Assembly: GCF_900142605.1 (NCBI RefSeq)
Contig: NZ_FRBL01000007.1
Span: forward strand, 434,001-498,000
Source: Chitinophaga jiangningensis
Lineage (GTDB): Bacteria; Bacteroidota; Bacteroidia; Chitinophagales; Chitinophagaceae
DNA length: 64,000 bases
Direction of reading: 5' to 3'
Made by a program: the position numbers and the translations under genes. Positions within the stretch are counted from its first letter, which is position 1. Each line of letters opens with the position of its first letter. Shown here piece by piece: positions 50,746-59,387 of the stretch. Below the pieces are notes generated by a model, which saw only the letters and a program-made list of their open reading frames with translations, was not told the origin of the DNA and did not search any database.

Positions 50746-53514
50746 ATGAGTGTAACTACTTTGAACGATACTACCACTAAAGCAGATGCAACTGTAAACG
50801 ATCAGCAACGCCGGATCATTCCGCCTTTCATGAGGCTGAGCGGTCTGGAACCACTGGTAATCCGTCCGGAAGCCAACTTTATCAACATCGGGGAAAGAAC
50901 CAACGTAACCGGTTCTAAAAAGTTCGCCCGTCTCATTCGCGAAGGACACTTTGAAGAAGCCCTGTCTGTTGCCCGTCAACAGGTGGAAAGCGGCGCCCAG
51001 ATTCTGGACGTAAACATGGATGATGCCCTCCTCGATGGCGAAAAGGCCATGACCACCTACCTTAATCTCCTGGCTGCTGAACCAGACATCTCCCGTATCC
51101 CGGTAATGATCGATTCCAGTAAGTTCAGTGTTATTGAAGCAGGTCTGAAATGCGTGCAGGGTAAGTGCATCGTAAACTCCATCTCCCTCAAGGAAGGTGA
51201 AGAAAAATTCATTGAACACGCTGAAATATGTAAGGCATTTGGTGCTGCCGTGGTTGTAATGGCCTTTGATGAGCATGGTCAGGCCGACACAGAAGATAAA
51301 CGTGTGGAATTCAGCCACCGTGCCTATAAAATCCTCACGGAAAAAGTAAACTTCCCTCCGGAAGATATCATCTTTGACTTAAACATCTTCGCTATCGCCA
51401 CTGGTATCGAAGAACACAATAATTATGCGGTAGAATTCATCAATGCCACCCGCCGCGTAAAAGAACTGATGCCACTGACCAAAGTAAGTGGTGGTGTCAG
51501 CAACGTTTCCTTCTCCTTCAGAGGTAATGAAGCCGTGCGCGAAGCTATGCACTCCGTATTCCTGTATCATGCTATCAAGGCTGGTATGGATATGGGTATC
51601 GTGAATGCCGGCGCCCTGCAGATTTATGACGACATCGAACCACAACTGAGAGAGCTCTGCGAAGACGCTATCCTCAACCGCCGGGAAGATGCCACAGAAC
51701 GCCTCATCACCTTCGCGGAAACCGTGAAGGCGAAAGGTAAAACCGTGGAAAAAGACGAAAGCTGGAGACTGGGCACCGTAGAGGAAAGACTCAGTCACTC
51801 GCTGGTGAATGGTATCACCGACTATATTGAAGCAGATACGGAAGAAGCCAGACAAAAATATCCACGCCCGCTCGATGTTATCGAAGGGCCGCTGATGGAT
51901 GGTATGAACATCGTGGGTGACCTTTTTGGTTCCGGAAAAATGTTCCTGCCACAGGTAGTAAAGAGTGCGCGTGTAATGAAGAAATCCGTTGCCGTACTCA
52001 CACCGTTTATCGAAGAGGAAAAACTGCGTATGCAGGCAGAACATGGGGGAGAAATTAAATCCGCCGGTAAAATCCTCCTCGCTACTGTAAAAGGCGATGT
52101 GCACGATATCGGCAAAAATATCGTAGGCGTAGTACTGGCTTGTAACGGATATGAGATCATTGACCTCGGCGTAATGGTGCCGGCTGAAAAGATTCTGCAG
52201 ACCGCTAAGCAGGAGCAGGTAGATATTATTGGGCTGAGTGGCCTGATTACCCCCAGTTTGGACGAAATGGTGCACGTGGCCCGCGAAATGAAAAGGCAGC
52301 AATTTGAAGTGCCGCTGATCATTGGTGGCGCTACCACCAGTCGTACCCATACGGCGGTTAAAATTGCTCCTGAGTACCAGCACGGTGTAGTACATGTACT
52401 GGATGCCTCCCGTAGCGTAACCGTTACAGGTAGCCTGCTCAACAAGGCACTTAAAAAGAACTTCCTTGGTGACCTTAACCAGGAATATAATAAGCTCAAC
52501 GAATCATTCCGGAATAAAAAGCCGGTAAAACAATACTTGCCTTTCCCTGTTGCCCAGGAAAATAAGACAGCGATCAACTGGGATAATTTTACCCCCGTAC
52601 GTCCTGCATTTACCGGCATCAAAAAGTTTGAAAATTATGATTTAGGGGAGATAGCTAAGTACATCGACTGGCAGCCGTTCTTTATCTCCTGGGAGCTCCA
52701 TGGAAAATTCCCTCAGATCCTGACAGATGAGGTGGTAGGCGAACAAGCTACCAACCTTTATAATGATGCGCAGGCGATGCTGAAAAAAATCATCGCTGAA
52801 AAATGGCTGGGTGCCAATGCTGTAATAGGCCTCTACCCTGCCAATGCCATTGCCGCAGATACAATTCAGGTAACTCCTGAACAATCTGAGATTCCTCCTG
52901 TTAAACTTGAATTCCTGCGTCAGCAAATCAAGAAAGCACCAGGGCAGCCTAACTTGTCGCTGGCCGATTTCATTGCCCCTGCTGCCACGGGCAAACAGGA
53001 CTATATCGGCGGCTTTGCCGTTACTGCCGGCGTGGGCATCGAAAAATGGCTGGAGAAGTTCAAGGAAGAACATGATGACTACAGCAGTATCATGCTCAAA
53101 GCCCTTGCCGACAGGCTTGCAGAAGCCTTTACAGAATTGATGCACGAGCGTGTACGTAAAGAGTTCTGGGGTTATGCCAGCGCGGAGCATTTATCAAATG
53201 AAGAACTGATCAAAGAATCCTATATGGGTATCCGCCCAGCGCCAGGCTATCCTGCCTGTCCGGAGCATACCGAAAAATACAAGCTGTTTGACCTGCTGAA
53301 TGCCACGGAAAACACCGGTATTACCCTCACAGAGTCACTCGCTATGTACCCGGCAGCCAGCGTTAGCGGATGGTATTTTGCCAACCCTGAAGCCAAATAT
53401 TTCGGGCTGGGTAAGATTGAAAAAGACCAGGTAGAAGACTATGCACAGCGTAAAGGCTGGACGATAGAAGAGGCGGAAAAATGGTTACGCCCTAACCTGG
53501 AATATGACATGTAA
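50746..53514 (+). CDS. metH: Methionine synthase, folate/cobalamin/activation part (split MetH)
   Basis: The 922-residue protein carries the remaining MetH domains: methyltetrahydrofolate-binding (about 40-310, NIGERTNVTGSKKF), cobalamin cap and Rossmann domain (about 345-580, with the cobalt-ligand motif DVHDIGKN about 452-459) and the SAM-binding activation domain (about 600-915, RPAPGYPACPEHTEK). With the upstream protein it should transfer a methyl group from methyl-THF to homocysteine. The activation domain shows that SAM-dependent reactivation is retained. xth follows 15 bp later. Confidence 0.95.
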   Translation: MSVTTLNDTTTKADATVNDQQRRIIPPFMRLSGLEPLVIRPEANFINIGERTNVTGSKKFARLIREGHFEEALSVARQQVESGAQILDVNMDDALLDGEKAMTTYLNLLAAEPDISRIPVMIDSSKFSVIEAGLKCVQGKCIVNSISLKEGEEKFIEHAEICKAFGAAVVVMAFDEHGQADTEDKRVEFSHRAYKILTEKVNFPPEDIIFDLNIFAIATGIEEHNNYAVEFINATRRVKELMPLTKVSGGVSNVSFSFRGNEAVREAMHSVFLYHAIKAGMDMGIVNAGALQIYDDIEPQLRELCEDAILNRREDATERLITFAETVKAKGKTVEKDESWRLGTVEERLSHSLVNGITDYIEADTEEARQKYPRPLDVIEGPLMDGMNIVGDLFGSGKMFLPQVVKSARVMKKSVAVLTPFIEEEKLRMQAEHGGEIKSAGKILLATVKGDVHDIGKNIVGVVLACNGYEIIDLGVMVPAEKILQTAKQEQVDIIGLSGLITPSLDEMVHVAREMKRQQFEVPLIIGGATTSRTHTAVKIAPEYQHGVVHVLDASRSVTVTGSLLNKALKKNFLGDLNQEYNKLNESFRNKKPVKQYLPFPVAQENKTAINWDNFTPVRPAFTGIKKFENYDLGEIAKYIDWQPFFISWELHGKFPQILTDEVVGEQATNLYNDAQAMLKKIIAEKWLGANAVIGLYPANAIAADTIQVTPEQSEIPPVKLEFLRQQIKKAPGQPNLSLADFIAPAATGKQDYIGGFAVTAGVGIEKWLEKFKEEHDDYSSIMLKALADRLAEAFTELMHERVRKEFWGYASAEHLSNEELIKESYMGIRPAPGYPACPEHTEKYKLFDLLNATENTGITLTESLAMYPAASVSGWYFANPEAKYFGLGKIEKDQVEDYAQRKGWTIEEAEKWLRPNLEYDM

Positions 53515-53529
53515 AAGCAGTAGAGCATC

Positions 53530-54294
53530 ATGCGAATTGTTTCATATAATGTGAATGGCCTGAGGTCCGCTATGACCAAGGGCTTTACAGAATGGTTAAC
53601 GGAAGATCCGGCAGATATTATCTGTTTACAGGAGATTAAAGCCAACAAGGATAATGTCGACTTTGCACAGTTTGATAAACTGGGGTATGAACATTACTGG
53701 TTTTCCGCACAGAAGAAGGGTTACAGCGGTGTGGCAGTGCTCACCCGTATTAAGCCTGACAATGTACAATACGGTAACGGTAACCTGCAGAGTGACTCGG
53801 AAGGCCGCTTTATCCGCCTGGATTTCGGCGACCTGACGTTGATCAACACCTATATTCCTTCCGGTACCAGCGGCGATGAGCGGCAGACCTACAAATACAA
53901 ATGGCTGGATGAATTTTTTGCGTACCTCACGGAGCTGCGTAAAACCCGTCCTAACCTGATTGTTTGCGGGGATTACAACATCTGCCATCAGCCGATTGAC
54001 ATCCATGATCCGGTGAGTAACAAGAACTCCACCGGGTTCCTGCCAGAGGAAAGGGCCTGGATGGACAAGCTGTTTGCCAGTGGTTTTGTGGATACATTCC
54101 GTCACTTCAATCCTGATCCGCATCAGTACAGCTGGTGGAGTTTCCGGGCCAATGCCAGGAACAATAATAAGGGTTGGAGAATTGATTATATCAATGTAAC
54201 AGCGCCGTTGAAGGAAAAGCTGAAGCATGCAGCCATCTACCAACAGGTAAAGCACTCGGATCATTGTCCGGTATACCTGGAGCTGGCCTTATAA
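53530..54294 (+). CDS. xth: Exodeoxyribonuclease III / AP endonuclease
   Basis: This Mg-dependent enzyme cuts abasic sites and trims 3' ends. The 254-residue product has the EEP-family motifs: RIVSYNVNGLRSA start, LQEIKA (metal Glu about 34), VCGDYNICHQPID (about 146-158), RIDYI (about 219) and the catalytic HSDHCPV (about 241). It lies 15 bp after metH, so probably is read from the same transcript though unrelated in function. Confidence 0.96.
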   Translation: MRIVSYNVNGLRSAMTKGFTEWLTEDPADIICLQEIKANKDNVDFAQFDKLGYEHYWFSAQKKGYSGVAVLTRIKPDNVQYGNGNLQSDSEGRFIRLDFGDLTLINTYIPSGTSGDERQTYKYKWLDEFFAYLTELRKTRPNLIVCGDYNICHQPIDIHDPVSNKNSTGFLPEERAWMDKLFASGFVDTFRHFNPDPHQYSWWSFRANARNNNKGWRIDYINVTAPLKEKLKHAAIYQQVKHSDHCPVYLELAL

Positions 54295-54327
54295 TATAAG
54301 GTATCAACAAGTACTTTTATCGCACAC

Positions 54328-54630
54328 ATGATCATCTATAATATTACTACGAAAGTGGCTACAGGCATACATCCGGAGTGGATGCACTGGATGCGTGAAG
54401 AGCAGATTCCGGCTATCCTGAATACAGGTCTTTTCCATGACTACCGCATGTGTCGGCTTTTGGACCAGGATGATTCCGAAGGGCCTACCTATGCGATTCA
54501 GTACTTCACAGACAGCATGGAGAACTACAATACCTTTATGGCAGAGCATTCCGGGGGGTTAAGACAGCGCGGTTACGAGCTGTTTGGCGACCAGTTTATT
54601 GCGTTTGGAACGGTGATGCAGACCATATAA
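54328..54630 (+). CDS. DUF4286 family protein
   Basis: The 100-residue protein belongs to a small Bacteroidota family of unknown function, recognised by the N-terminal YNITTKV and HPEWMHWMREEQIP segments and the central TYAIQYF. It resembles ferredoxin-like antibiotic-synthesis monooxygenase folds in layout, but that is only a guess. It is 33 bp after xth. Confidence 0.85.
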   Translation: MIIYNITTKVATGIHPEWMHWMREEQIPAILNTGLFHDYRMCRLLDQDDSEGPTYAIQYFTDSMENYNTFMAEHSGGLRQRGYELFGDQFIAFGTVMQTI

Positions 54631-54946
54631 TAGCACTTAAAACAGTAAACTTATCCACAGGAAATCCACTGTTTTCACGGGCTTGGGACTTTGGTACAAT
54701 AGTTGGAAAAACTGCTGAACAATGCTAAAAAGACTATCAAAGTAGCTACAGTACAGCGTTTTACGAATTTCACAATACAAATAAGGTGAAAGCGTTGCAA
54801 AGGGCAATCTGCTGGAACCGTTACCTGTAGCGTTTTTCAGCCGATAAAAATTTGTATAAAAAAGTTGTAAAAAATTTGGTAATCTGATAAAACGCGCTAT
54901 ATTTGCTCACATCAAACATTTTTTCACTAGTTAAATCTTACTAACT
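54631..54946. other. Spacer with HU promoter and one DnaA-box-like site
   Basis: The 316 bp have no gene. A perfect TTATCCACA lies at 54651-54659 and a complete promoter at 54875-54905. No box cluster typical of an origin was seen. Confidence 0.5.
54875..54905 (+). promoter_or_regulatory. Promoter of the second HU gene
   Basis: TTTG (54875-54878) and TATATTTG (54898-54905) are 19 bp apart, a perfect Bacteroidota promoter. The leader is about 35 nt. Confidence 0.7.
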
Positions 54947-55216
54947 ATGAACAAAGCCGAATTAATCGACAAACTTGCCAAAGATGCTGGCATTACCAAA
55001 ACCCAAGCTAACGAAGCGCTGGATTCTTTCACTAAAGCTGTTGCTGATACCCTGAAAAAAGGTGGTAAAGTAACCCTGGTTGGTTTCGGTACTTTCTCCG
55101 TTTCTAAACGTGCTGCACGTAACGGTAGAAACCCACAAACTGGTCAGATCATCAAGATCAAAGCTAAGAAAGTTGCGAAATTCAAAGCTGGTAAAGCTCT
55201 GTCTGACAAGCTCTAA
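54947..55216 (+). CDS. HU-family DNA-binding protein (canonical)
   Basis: The 89-residue product is close to classical HU: MNKAELIDKLAKDAGI start, VGFGTFSVSKRAAR beta-arm entry, GRNPQTGQ at the arm tip with the DNA-intercalating Pro, and the FKAGKAL end. It should be the main nucleoid protein. It has a perfect promoter and a strong terminator of its own. Confidence 0.96.
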   Translation: MNKAELIDKLAKDAGITKTQANEALDSFTKAVADTLKKGGKVTLVGFGTFSVSKRAARNGRNPQTGQIIKIKAKKVAKFKAGKALSDKL

Positions 55217-55236
55217 TCAGTTAGCACAACTTATTC

Positions 55237-55272
55237 AAGCAAGGAACATCCGATGTTTCTTGCTTTTTTTTT
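55237..55272 (+). terminator. Intrinsic terminator of the second HU gene
   Basis: AAGCAAGGAACAT pairs with ATGTTTCTTGCTT (one G-T pair) around CCG, then a run of T. Confidence 0.9.
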
Positions 55273-55364
55273 ATACAAAACCGCCAGCTGTATAGAATTT
55301 CAGCGAATTGATTTAATTTGCAGCTGTTATCAACATCATATTAATAAACTACAAATCATTTGTT

Positions 55365-55481
55365 ATGGGTAGAGGAGATGTAAAAACCAAAAGAGGTAAG
55401 ATTTCCAATAAATCTTTTGGTAAAGCAAGACCAGCTAGAACCAAAAAAGCTGCTGCCGCTAAAGCAGAAAAGAAAGCTTAA
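55365..55481 (+). CDS. 30S ribosomal protein THX
   Basis: The 38-residue very basic product starts MGRGDVKTKRGKI and continues NKSFGKARPARTKK, a clear match to THX proteins of Bacteroidota and Thermus, which sit at the top of the 30S head. The start ATG 55365 lies about 150 bp after the HU gene, and a terminator follows, so it is a separate small transcript or a readthrough product. Confidence 0.9.
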   Translation: MGRGDVKTKRGKISNKSFGKARPARTKKAAAAKAEKKA

Positions 55482-55502
55482 GGTTTCTCGTATACGAAGT
55501 TA

Positions 55503-55550
55503 AAAGGCGCAAATAATCTTGGATAAGATGATTTGCGCCTTTGTATTTTT
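55503..55550. terminator. Bidirectional terminator between THX and pdxH genes
   Basis: AAAGGCGCAAAT (55503-55514) pairs with ATTTGCGCCTTT (55531-55542); T-rich on the plus strand, A-rich flank on the other side. Confidence 0.8.
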
Positions 55551-55564
55551 AGTCCTGTTGCCGC

Positions 55565-56212
55565 TTATGGCGCCAGGCGCTCAATTTTCCAGTTACCATC
55601 CCCTTGCAGAGTGTAGCGGATACGATCATGCAAACGACTGCTTCTGCCCTGCCAAAATTCCAATGATGCAGGCTTCACGATATATCCACCCCAGTAATCG
55701 GGCCTTACAGGCGTATTGCCGGCGTATTTTCCCGTAAGCCTGGCTACCTCCTCTTCCAAAACTGAACGGTCTGAAATCACCCTGCTTTGCGGCGACGCAA
55801 TGGCCCCTATGCGGCTGCCTTCCGGCCGGCTATTATAATAAGCGTCACTCACTGCTGCCGGCGCCTTACTAACGGTGCCCACTATACGTACCTGTCGCTC
55901 CAGCTCCCGCCAGAAAAACAGCAGGGATACATGGGGATTAGCGGCCATCTCTTCTCCTTTCTGACTATCATAATTGGTGAAGAAGAGAAATCCTTCATCA
56001 TCAAAACTCTTCAGTAATACGATACGTGCAGACGGGTGCCCGTCGGGCGTGCTGGTGGCCAGCGTCATGGCATTGGCCTCCTCTACCTCGCCGGTAGTGG
56101 CATCGTTCCACCAGCGAGAAAACTGCTGCAGCGGTTCTTTTGCTACGTCGTGTTCATCAAGGGAAGCCATGATATAATCCTTGCGGAGATCTGCTATTTT
56201 CTGGTTTAACAT
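55565..56212 (-). CDS. pdxH: Pyridoxamine 5'-phosphate oxidase
   Basis: This FMN enzyme oxidises PNP or PMP to pyridoxal phosphate. The 215-residue product has the FMN-binding segment ARIVLLKSFDDEGFLFFTNY (about 62-81), SQKGEEMA, the RPEGSRIGAIASPQS region, and the C-terminal signature FWQGRSSRLHDR with an ERLAP ending. Normal length. It is divergent from the DUF3298 gene. Confidence 0.96.
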   Translation of the reverse strand: MLNQKIADLRKDYIMASLDEHDVAKEPLQQFSRWWNDATTGEVEEANAMTLATSTPDGHPSARIVLLKSFDDEGFLFFTNYDSQKGEEMAANPHVSLLFFWRELERQVRIVGTVSKAPAAVSDAYYNSRPEGSRIGAIASPQSRVISDRSVLEEEVARLTGKYAGNTPVRPDYWGGYIVKPASLEFWQGRSSRLHDRIRYTLQGDGNWKIERLAP

Positions 56213-56309
56213 GGTTTATAAGTTTAAGGGTAAACTTGCTAAAGTGCAGCTGATAACAAAGGTATGGAAGGATATGCTTAATTTTGGCCTACCTGATATA
56301 AATCATACT

Positions 56310-57428
56310 ATGAAAAGAGTAGCCTTATTTTTAGTGCTTGGCCTGGCCGTACTCCTGGCCTGTAACCCCCGTGGCGGCGGTAATAATGCGGAAAAGGACA
56401 GCGCTGTTGCCACCCTCAGATTAGTGAGTACTCCCTTTTTCTATACACAGCTCAAAGGAAACCTGGATAACCATCCTATCACTATGCAGCTGCTGAAAAC
56501 CACGCCAGGCATGTATCGTGGCTACTATTCTTTTGATTCCAGCGGTCAGCCGATAACCATCTGGGGGAATGGAGATTCCGGACTGGTGAAAATATATGAA
56601 GAAAGTATTGATCCGGAGAATGAGCGTTTCTTTAGTGGATCCCTGGACGATGCGGGCAATTTCAAAGGCGTATGGCATGGCAACGGTACCTCTCAGCACT
56701 TTTCGCTGGAAACAGCCATGAAAGATGCTATTCCATTTGCGGTGTTGTTTGCTACTGACTCTGCTGCTTTGCTGCCGGGTAATCCCCGCTCTCCTATCGG
56801 CATGGCCAGCAACAGTATTTTATGGCCACAGCCGGTGGTTACAAAAGAGATCGCTGATTTTATTGAGGGACAGATTACAGCTTCTCCCCTGCGTGATCCA
56901 CAGCAGTTTCTGAAGCGTAGCATCGATTCCTTTTTGCTGGGATACAGGACCAGTGCTAATATTGCGGATATCAGCGAATTAACTGACGCTTCCCTTTCCG
57001 CCACCTGGAACTGGACTTCAGAGAATGATATGAAGGTGATCTACAACAAATGGCCTTTACTGGTCATTGAAAAATATGGTTATGCCTATACCGGTGGGGC
57101 GCATGGCAACTGGGGTTCTACCTTTGTGACCATGGATCTATCGAAGAAACAGGTGTTAAAGCCGGCGGATGTGTTTAAACCGGGTTATAAGGAAGCTTTC
57201 AGTCCCTTGCTGGAAAAGGCTTTCCGGGCAAAGTACAAGATTGGCAACGATGAGTCCATCCGCGAGGCATTACTGACGCCGTCTATCCTGCCGAATGATA
57301 ATTTCGTGCTGACGGACAAGGGAGTGGTATTTGTGTATGTGCCTTATGAGATAGGGCCGTATGCGCTGGGACAGGTGATGTTGTATATACCGCGCAGTGA
57401 GATTAAGGATTGGTATATTCAGCAGTAA
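56310..57428 (+). CDS. DUF3298/RsiV-like lipoprotein
   Basis: The 372-residue product has a lipobox (VLLAC, Cys about 17), an N-terminal part of unknown function and a C-terminal DUF4163/DUF3298 region (about 200-370) with the typical YTGGAHGNWGSTFVTMDL (about 265) and the VFVYVPYEIGPYALG ending. Relatives include RsiV and PdaC domains, which bind peptidoglycan-related ligands; the role here is unknown. ATG 56310 is chosen since an upstream start at 56181 lies inside the pdxH gene. Confidence 0.85.
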   Translation: MKRVALFLVLGLAVLLACNPRGGGNNAEKDSAVATLRLVSTPFFYTQLKGNLDNHPITMQLLKTTPGMYRGYYSFDSSGQPITIWGNGDSGLVKIYEESIDPENERFFSGSLDDAGNFKGVWHGNGTSQHFSLETAMKDAIPFAVLFATDSAALLPGNPRSPIGMASNSILWPQPVVTKEIADFIEGQITASPLRDPQQFLKRSIDSFLLGYRTSANIADISELTDASLSATWNWTSENDMKVIYNKWPLLVIEKYGYAYTGGAHGNWGSTFVTMDLSKKQVLKPADVFKPGYKEAFSPLLEKAFRAKYKIGNDESIREALLTPSILPNDNFVLTDKGVVFVYVPYEIGPYALGQVMLYIPRSEIKDWYIQQ

Positions 57429-57487
57429 TAAATCAACATTTTCCAGAATGGCTGCTCCGATACTAAACATACCTTTAAAGCATATCC

Positions 57488-57532
57488 CCGCGCGAAGCGC
57501 GGAACCAGCAGCAGCAAAACCGAAGGTTTTGC
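57488..57532. repeat. Paired triloop-hairpin element, copy D (inverted orientation)
   Basis: CCGCGC-GAA-GCGCGG (57488-57502) and GCAAAACC-GAA-GGTTTTGC (57514-57532). The second hairpin is the exact reverse complement of the first hairpin of copy A at 8321. Confidence 0.75.
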
Positions 57533-57547
57533 CACAACATAAAAATC

Positions 57548-57591
57548 AAAAGGCCGGATGAAAAGGTAGCACCTTTCTATCCGGCCTTTTT
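57548..57591. terminator. Bidirectional terminator between the DUF3298 gene and pyrH
   Basis: AAAAGGCCGGAT pairs with ATCCGGCCTTTT; an inner AAAGGT/ACCTTT stem lengthens it. T-runs on both strands fit the convergent genes. Confidence 0.85.
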
Positions 57592-57609
57592 AATAGTATC
57601 TGTAAGAAA

Positions 57610-58320
57610 TTAGTGAACGAGGGTACCTACGTTTTTACCCATGATGACGTTCAGGAGGTTTCCTGGTTTGTTCATGTCGAAAACGATGATAGGCAGCTTA
57701 TTCTCCTGACAGAGAGTGAAAGCTGTCATATCCATCACGTTCAGTGATTTCTGATAAACTTCAGAAAAGGTAATGGTTTCGTATCTGGTGGCTGTTTTAT
57801 CCTTTTCAGGATCTGCGGTGTAGATACCATCCACGCGGGTTCCTTTGAGGATAACGTCCGCCTGGATTTCGATAGCGCGCAGGGAGGCTGCGGTATCGGT
57901 AGTAAAGTAAGGATTACCTGTACCGGCGCCGAAGATTACGACGCGACCTTTTTCCACGTGGCGGATGGCGCGGCGGCGGATGTAAGGTTCTGCGATCTGT
58001 TCCATTTTGATGGCGGATTGCAGACGGGTGTAAAGTCCGATTTTTTCAAGGCCGCTTTGCATGGCCATTCCATTGATCACTGTAGCCAGCATGCCCATAT
58101 AGTCACCCTGTGCCCTTTCAATACCGGTTTCTGCTTCATTCATTCCACGGTAGATGTTACCACCTCCGATAACGATAGCCACCTGTACTCCAAGGTCAGT
58201 AACGGCTTTGATGTCGTAAGCATACTGAGTTATCACCTTAGGATCAATTCCATAATTTCCTTCACCCATGAGGGCTTCACCGCTCAGTTTGAGTAAGATT
58301 CGCTTGTACTTTGGCAACAT
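57610..58320 (-). CDS. pyrH: UMP kinase
   Basis: PyrH phosphorylates UMP to UDP. The 236-residue product shows KRILLKLSGEALMG (about 5-18), IVIGGGNIYRG (about 50-60), the VIFGAGTGNPYFTTDTAA loop (about 130-147) and the TRVDGIYTADPEKD segment. It is the last gene of the rplM-rpsI-rpsB-tsf-pyrH block, but a terminator separates it from tsf, so it may have its own promoter. Confidence 0.97.
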   Translation of the reverse strand: MLPKYKRILLKLSGEALMGEGNYGIDPKVITQYAYDIKAVTDLGVQVAIVIGGGNIYRGMNEAETGIERAQGDYMGMLATVINGMAMQSGLEKIGLYTRLQSAIKMEQIAEPYIRRRAIRHVEKGRVVIFGAGTGNPYFTTDTAASLRAIEIQADVILKGTRVDGIYTADPEKDKTATRYETITFSEVYQKSLNVMDMTAFTLCQENKLPIIVFDMNKPGNLLNVIMGKNVGTLVH

Positions 58321-58403
58321 GACGCTATAAGAATATTGTAAGAGTGTGGATTACCAGTGCAATTTCCGAAAAAATTGCTGGTCATGAAAATCTATGCGCA
58401 AAA

Positions 58404-58433
58404 AAAAGGAGAGAAATTTCTTTCTCTCCTTTT
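58404..58433 (-). terminator. Intrinsic terminator of tsf
   Basis: AAAAGGAGAGAAA and TTTCTCTCCTTTT form a perfect 13 bp stem; on the minus strand more T's follow. Confidence 0.85.
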
Positions 58434-58448
58434 CCTATTGGTAAGTTA

Positions 58449-59273
58449 TTAACCTAAAGCAACGCGCTTGAACGCAGTTACTGTAAGGCCAGCATTTACT
58501 GATTTCAGGTAATCCGCTACGGATTTGTTGTTATCCTTAACGAAGGCCTGTTGCAGCAGGGTGCTTTCTTTGAAGAATTTGTTCAGTTTACCGGCAGCGA
58601 TTTTTTCAGCCATTTCAGCGGTTTTGCCTTCAGCTTTAATCTGCTCGATAGCGATTTCTTTTTCGCGGGCGATGGTCTCTTCAGAAACGCCGGAAGCATC
58701 GATAGCTACCGGGTTCATCGCAGCGATTTGCATAGCTACGTCTTTACCAACTTCTTCAGCAACTGGCTGATTGAAGCCTACGAGAACTCCCATGCGGTAG
58801 TTACCGTGGATGTATGCAGTAACTGCTTCACCGGTAACGTATTCGAATTTGTTCAGGGTGATTTTCTCACCGATTTTAGCAACCTGATCGTTTACTTTAT
58901 CAGCAACGGTAGCGCCGTCCAGTGGAGCTGCGCTCAGTGCTTCAACAGTAGTGATGTTGTTAGCCAGGGCCAGGTCAACGATAGACTGAGCGAATTTCAC
59001 GAAGTCTTCGTTTTTAGCAACGAAGTCGGTTTCGCAACCCAGACCAACGATAACGCCGGATTTACCATCAGCAGCAGTTTTAGCGATGATAACACCTTCT
59101 TTAGTTTCGCGATCAGAACGCAGTGCAGCTACTTTCTGACCTTTTTTGCGCAGGTAGTCCACAGCTTGTTCGAAATCACCATCACTTTCTACCAGTGCTT
59201 TTCTACAATCCATCATACCAGCACCCGTTTGCTGACGCAGTTTATTAACATCAGCAGCTGTAATTGTTGCCAT
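58449..59273 (-). CDS. tsf: Translation elongation factor Ts
   Basis: EF-Ts exchanges GDP for GTP on EF-Tu. The 274-residue product has the N-terminal UBA-like domain with LRQQTGAGMMDCRKAL (about 12-27) and core domain with the GCETDFVAKNEDF motif (about 78-90). Normal length for Bacteroidota. It is downstream of rpsB, the conserved order. Confidence 0.97.
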   Translation of the reverse strand: MATITAADVNKLRQQTGAGMMDCRKALVESDGDFEQAVDYLRKKGQKVAALRSDRETKEGVIIAKTAADGKSGVIVGLGCETDFVAKNEDFVKFAQSIVDLALANNITTVEALSAAPLDGATVADKVNDQVAKIGEKITLNKFEYVTGEAVTAYIHGNYRMGVLVGFNQPVAEEVGKDVAMQIAAMNPVAIDASGVSEETIAREKEIAIEQIKAEGKTAEMAEKIAAGKLNKFFKESTLLQQAFVKDNNKSVADYLKSVNAGLTVTAFKRVALG

Positions 59274-59387
59274 GAGTTATATAAAGTTTAAGAATTATTG
59301 AAATGATATTAAACTCAAATTACGAATTACGTTTTTGCGGGATAGTTCCTGCAATAGCGCAATTCGTAATCTGTATTTTAGAAAATA

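Noticed and set aside
54651..54659. Perfect DnaA box TTATCCACA before the HU gene
   Set aside because: Only one box, no cluster or unwinding element, and no dnaA nearby; not enough for an origin.
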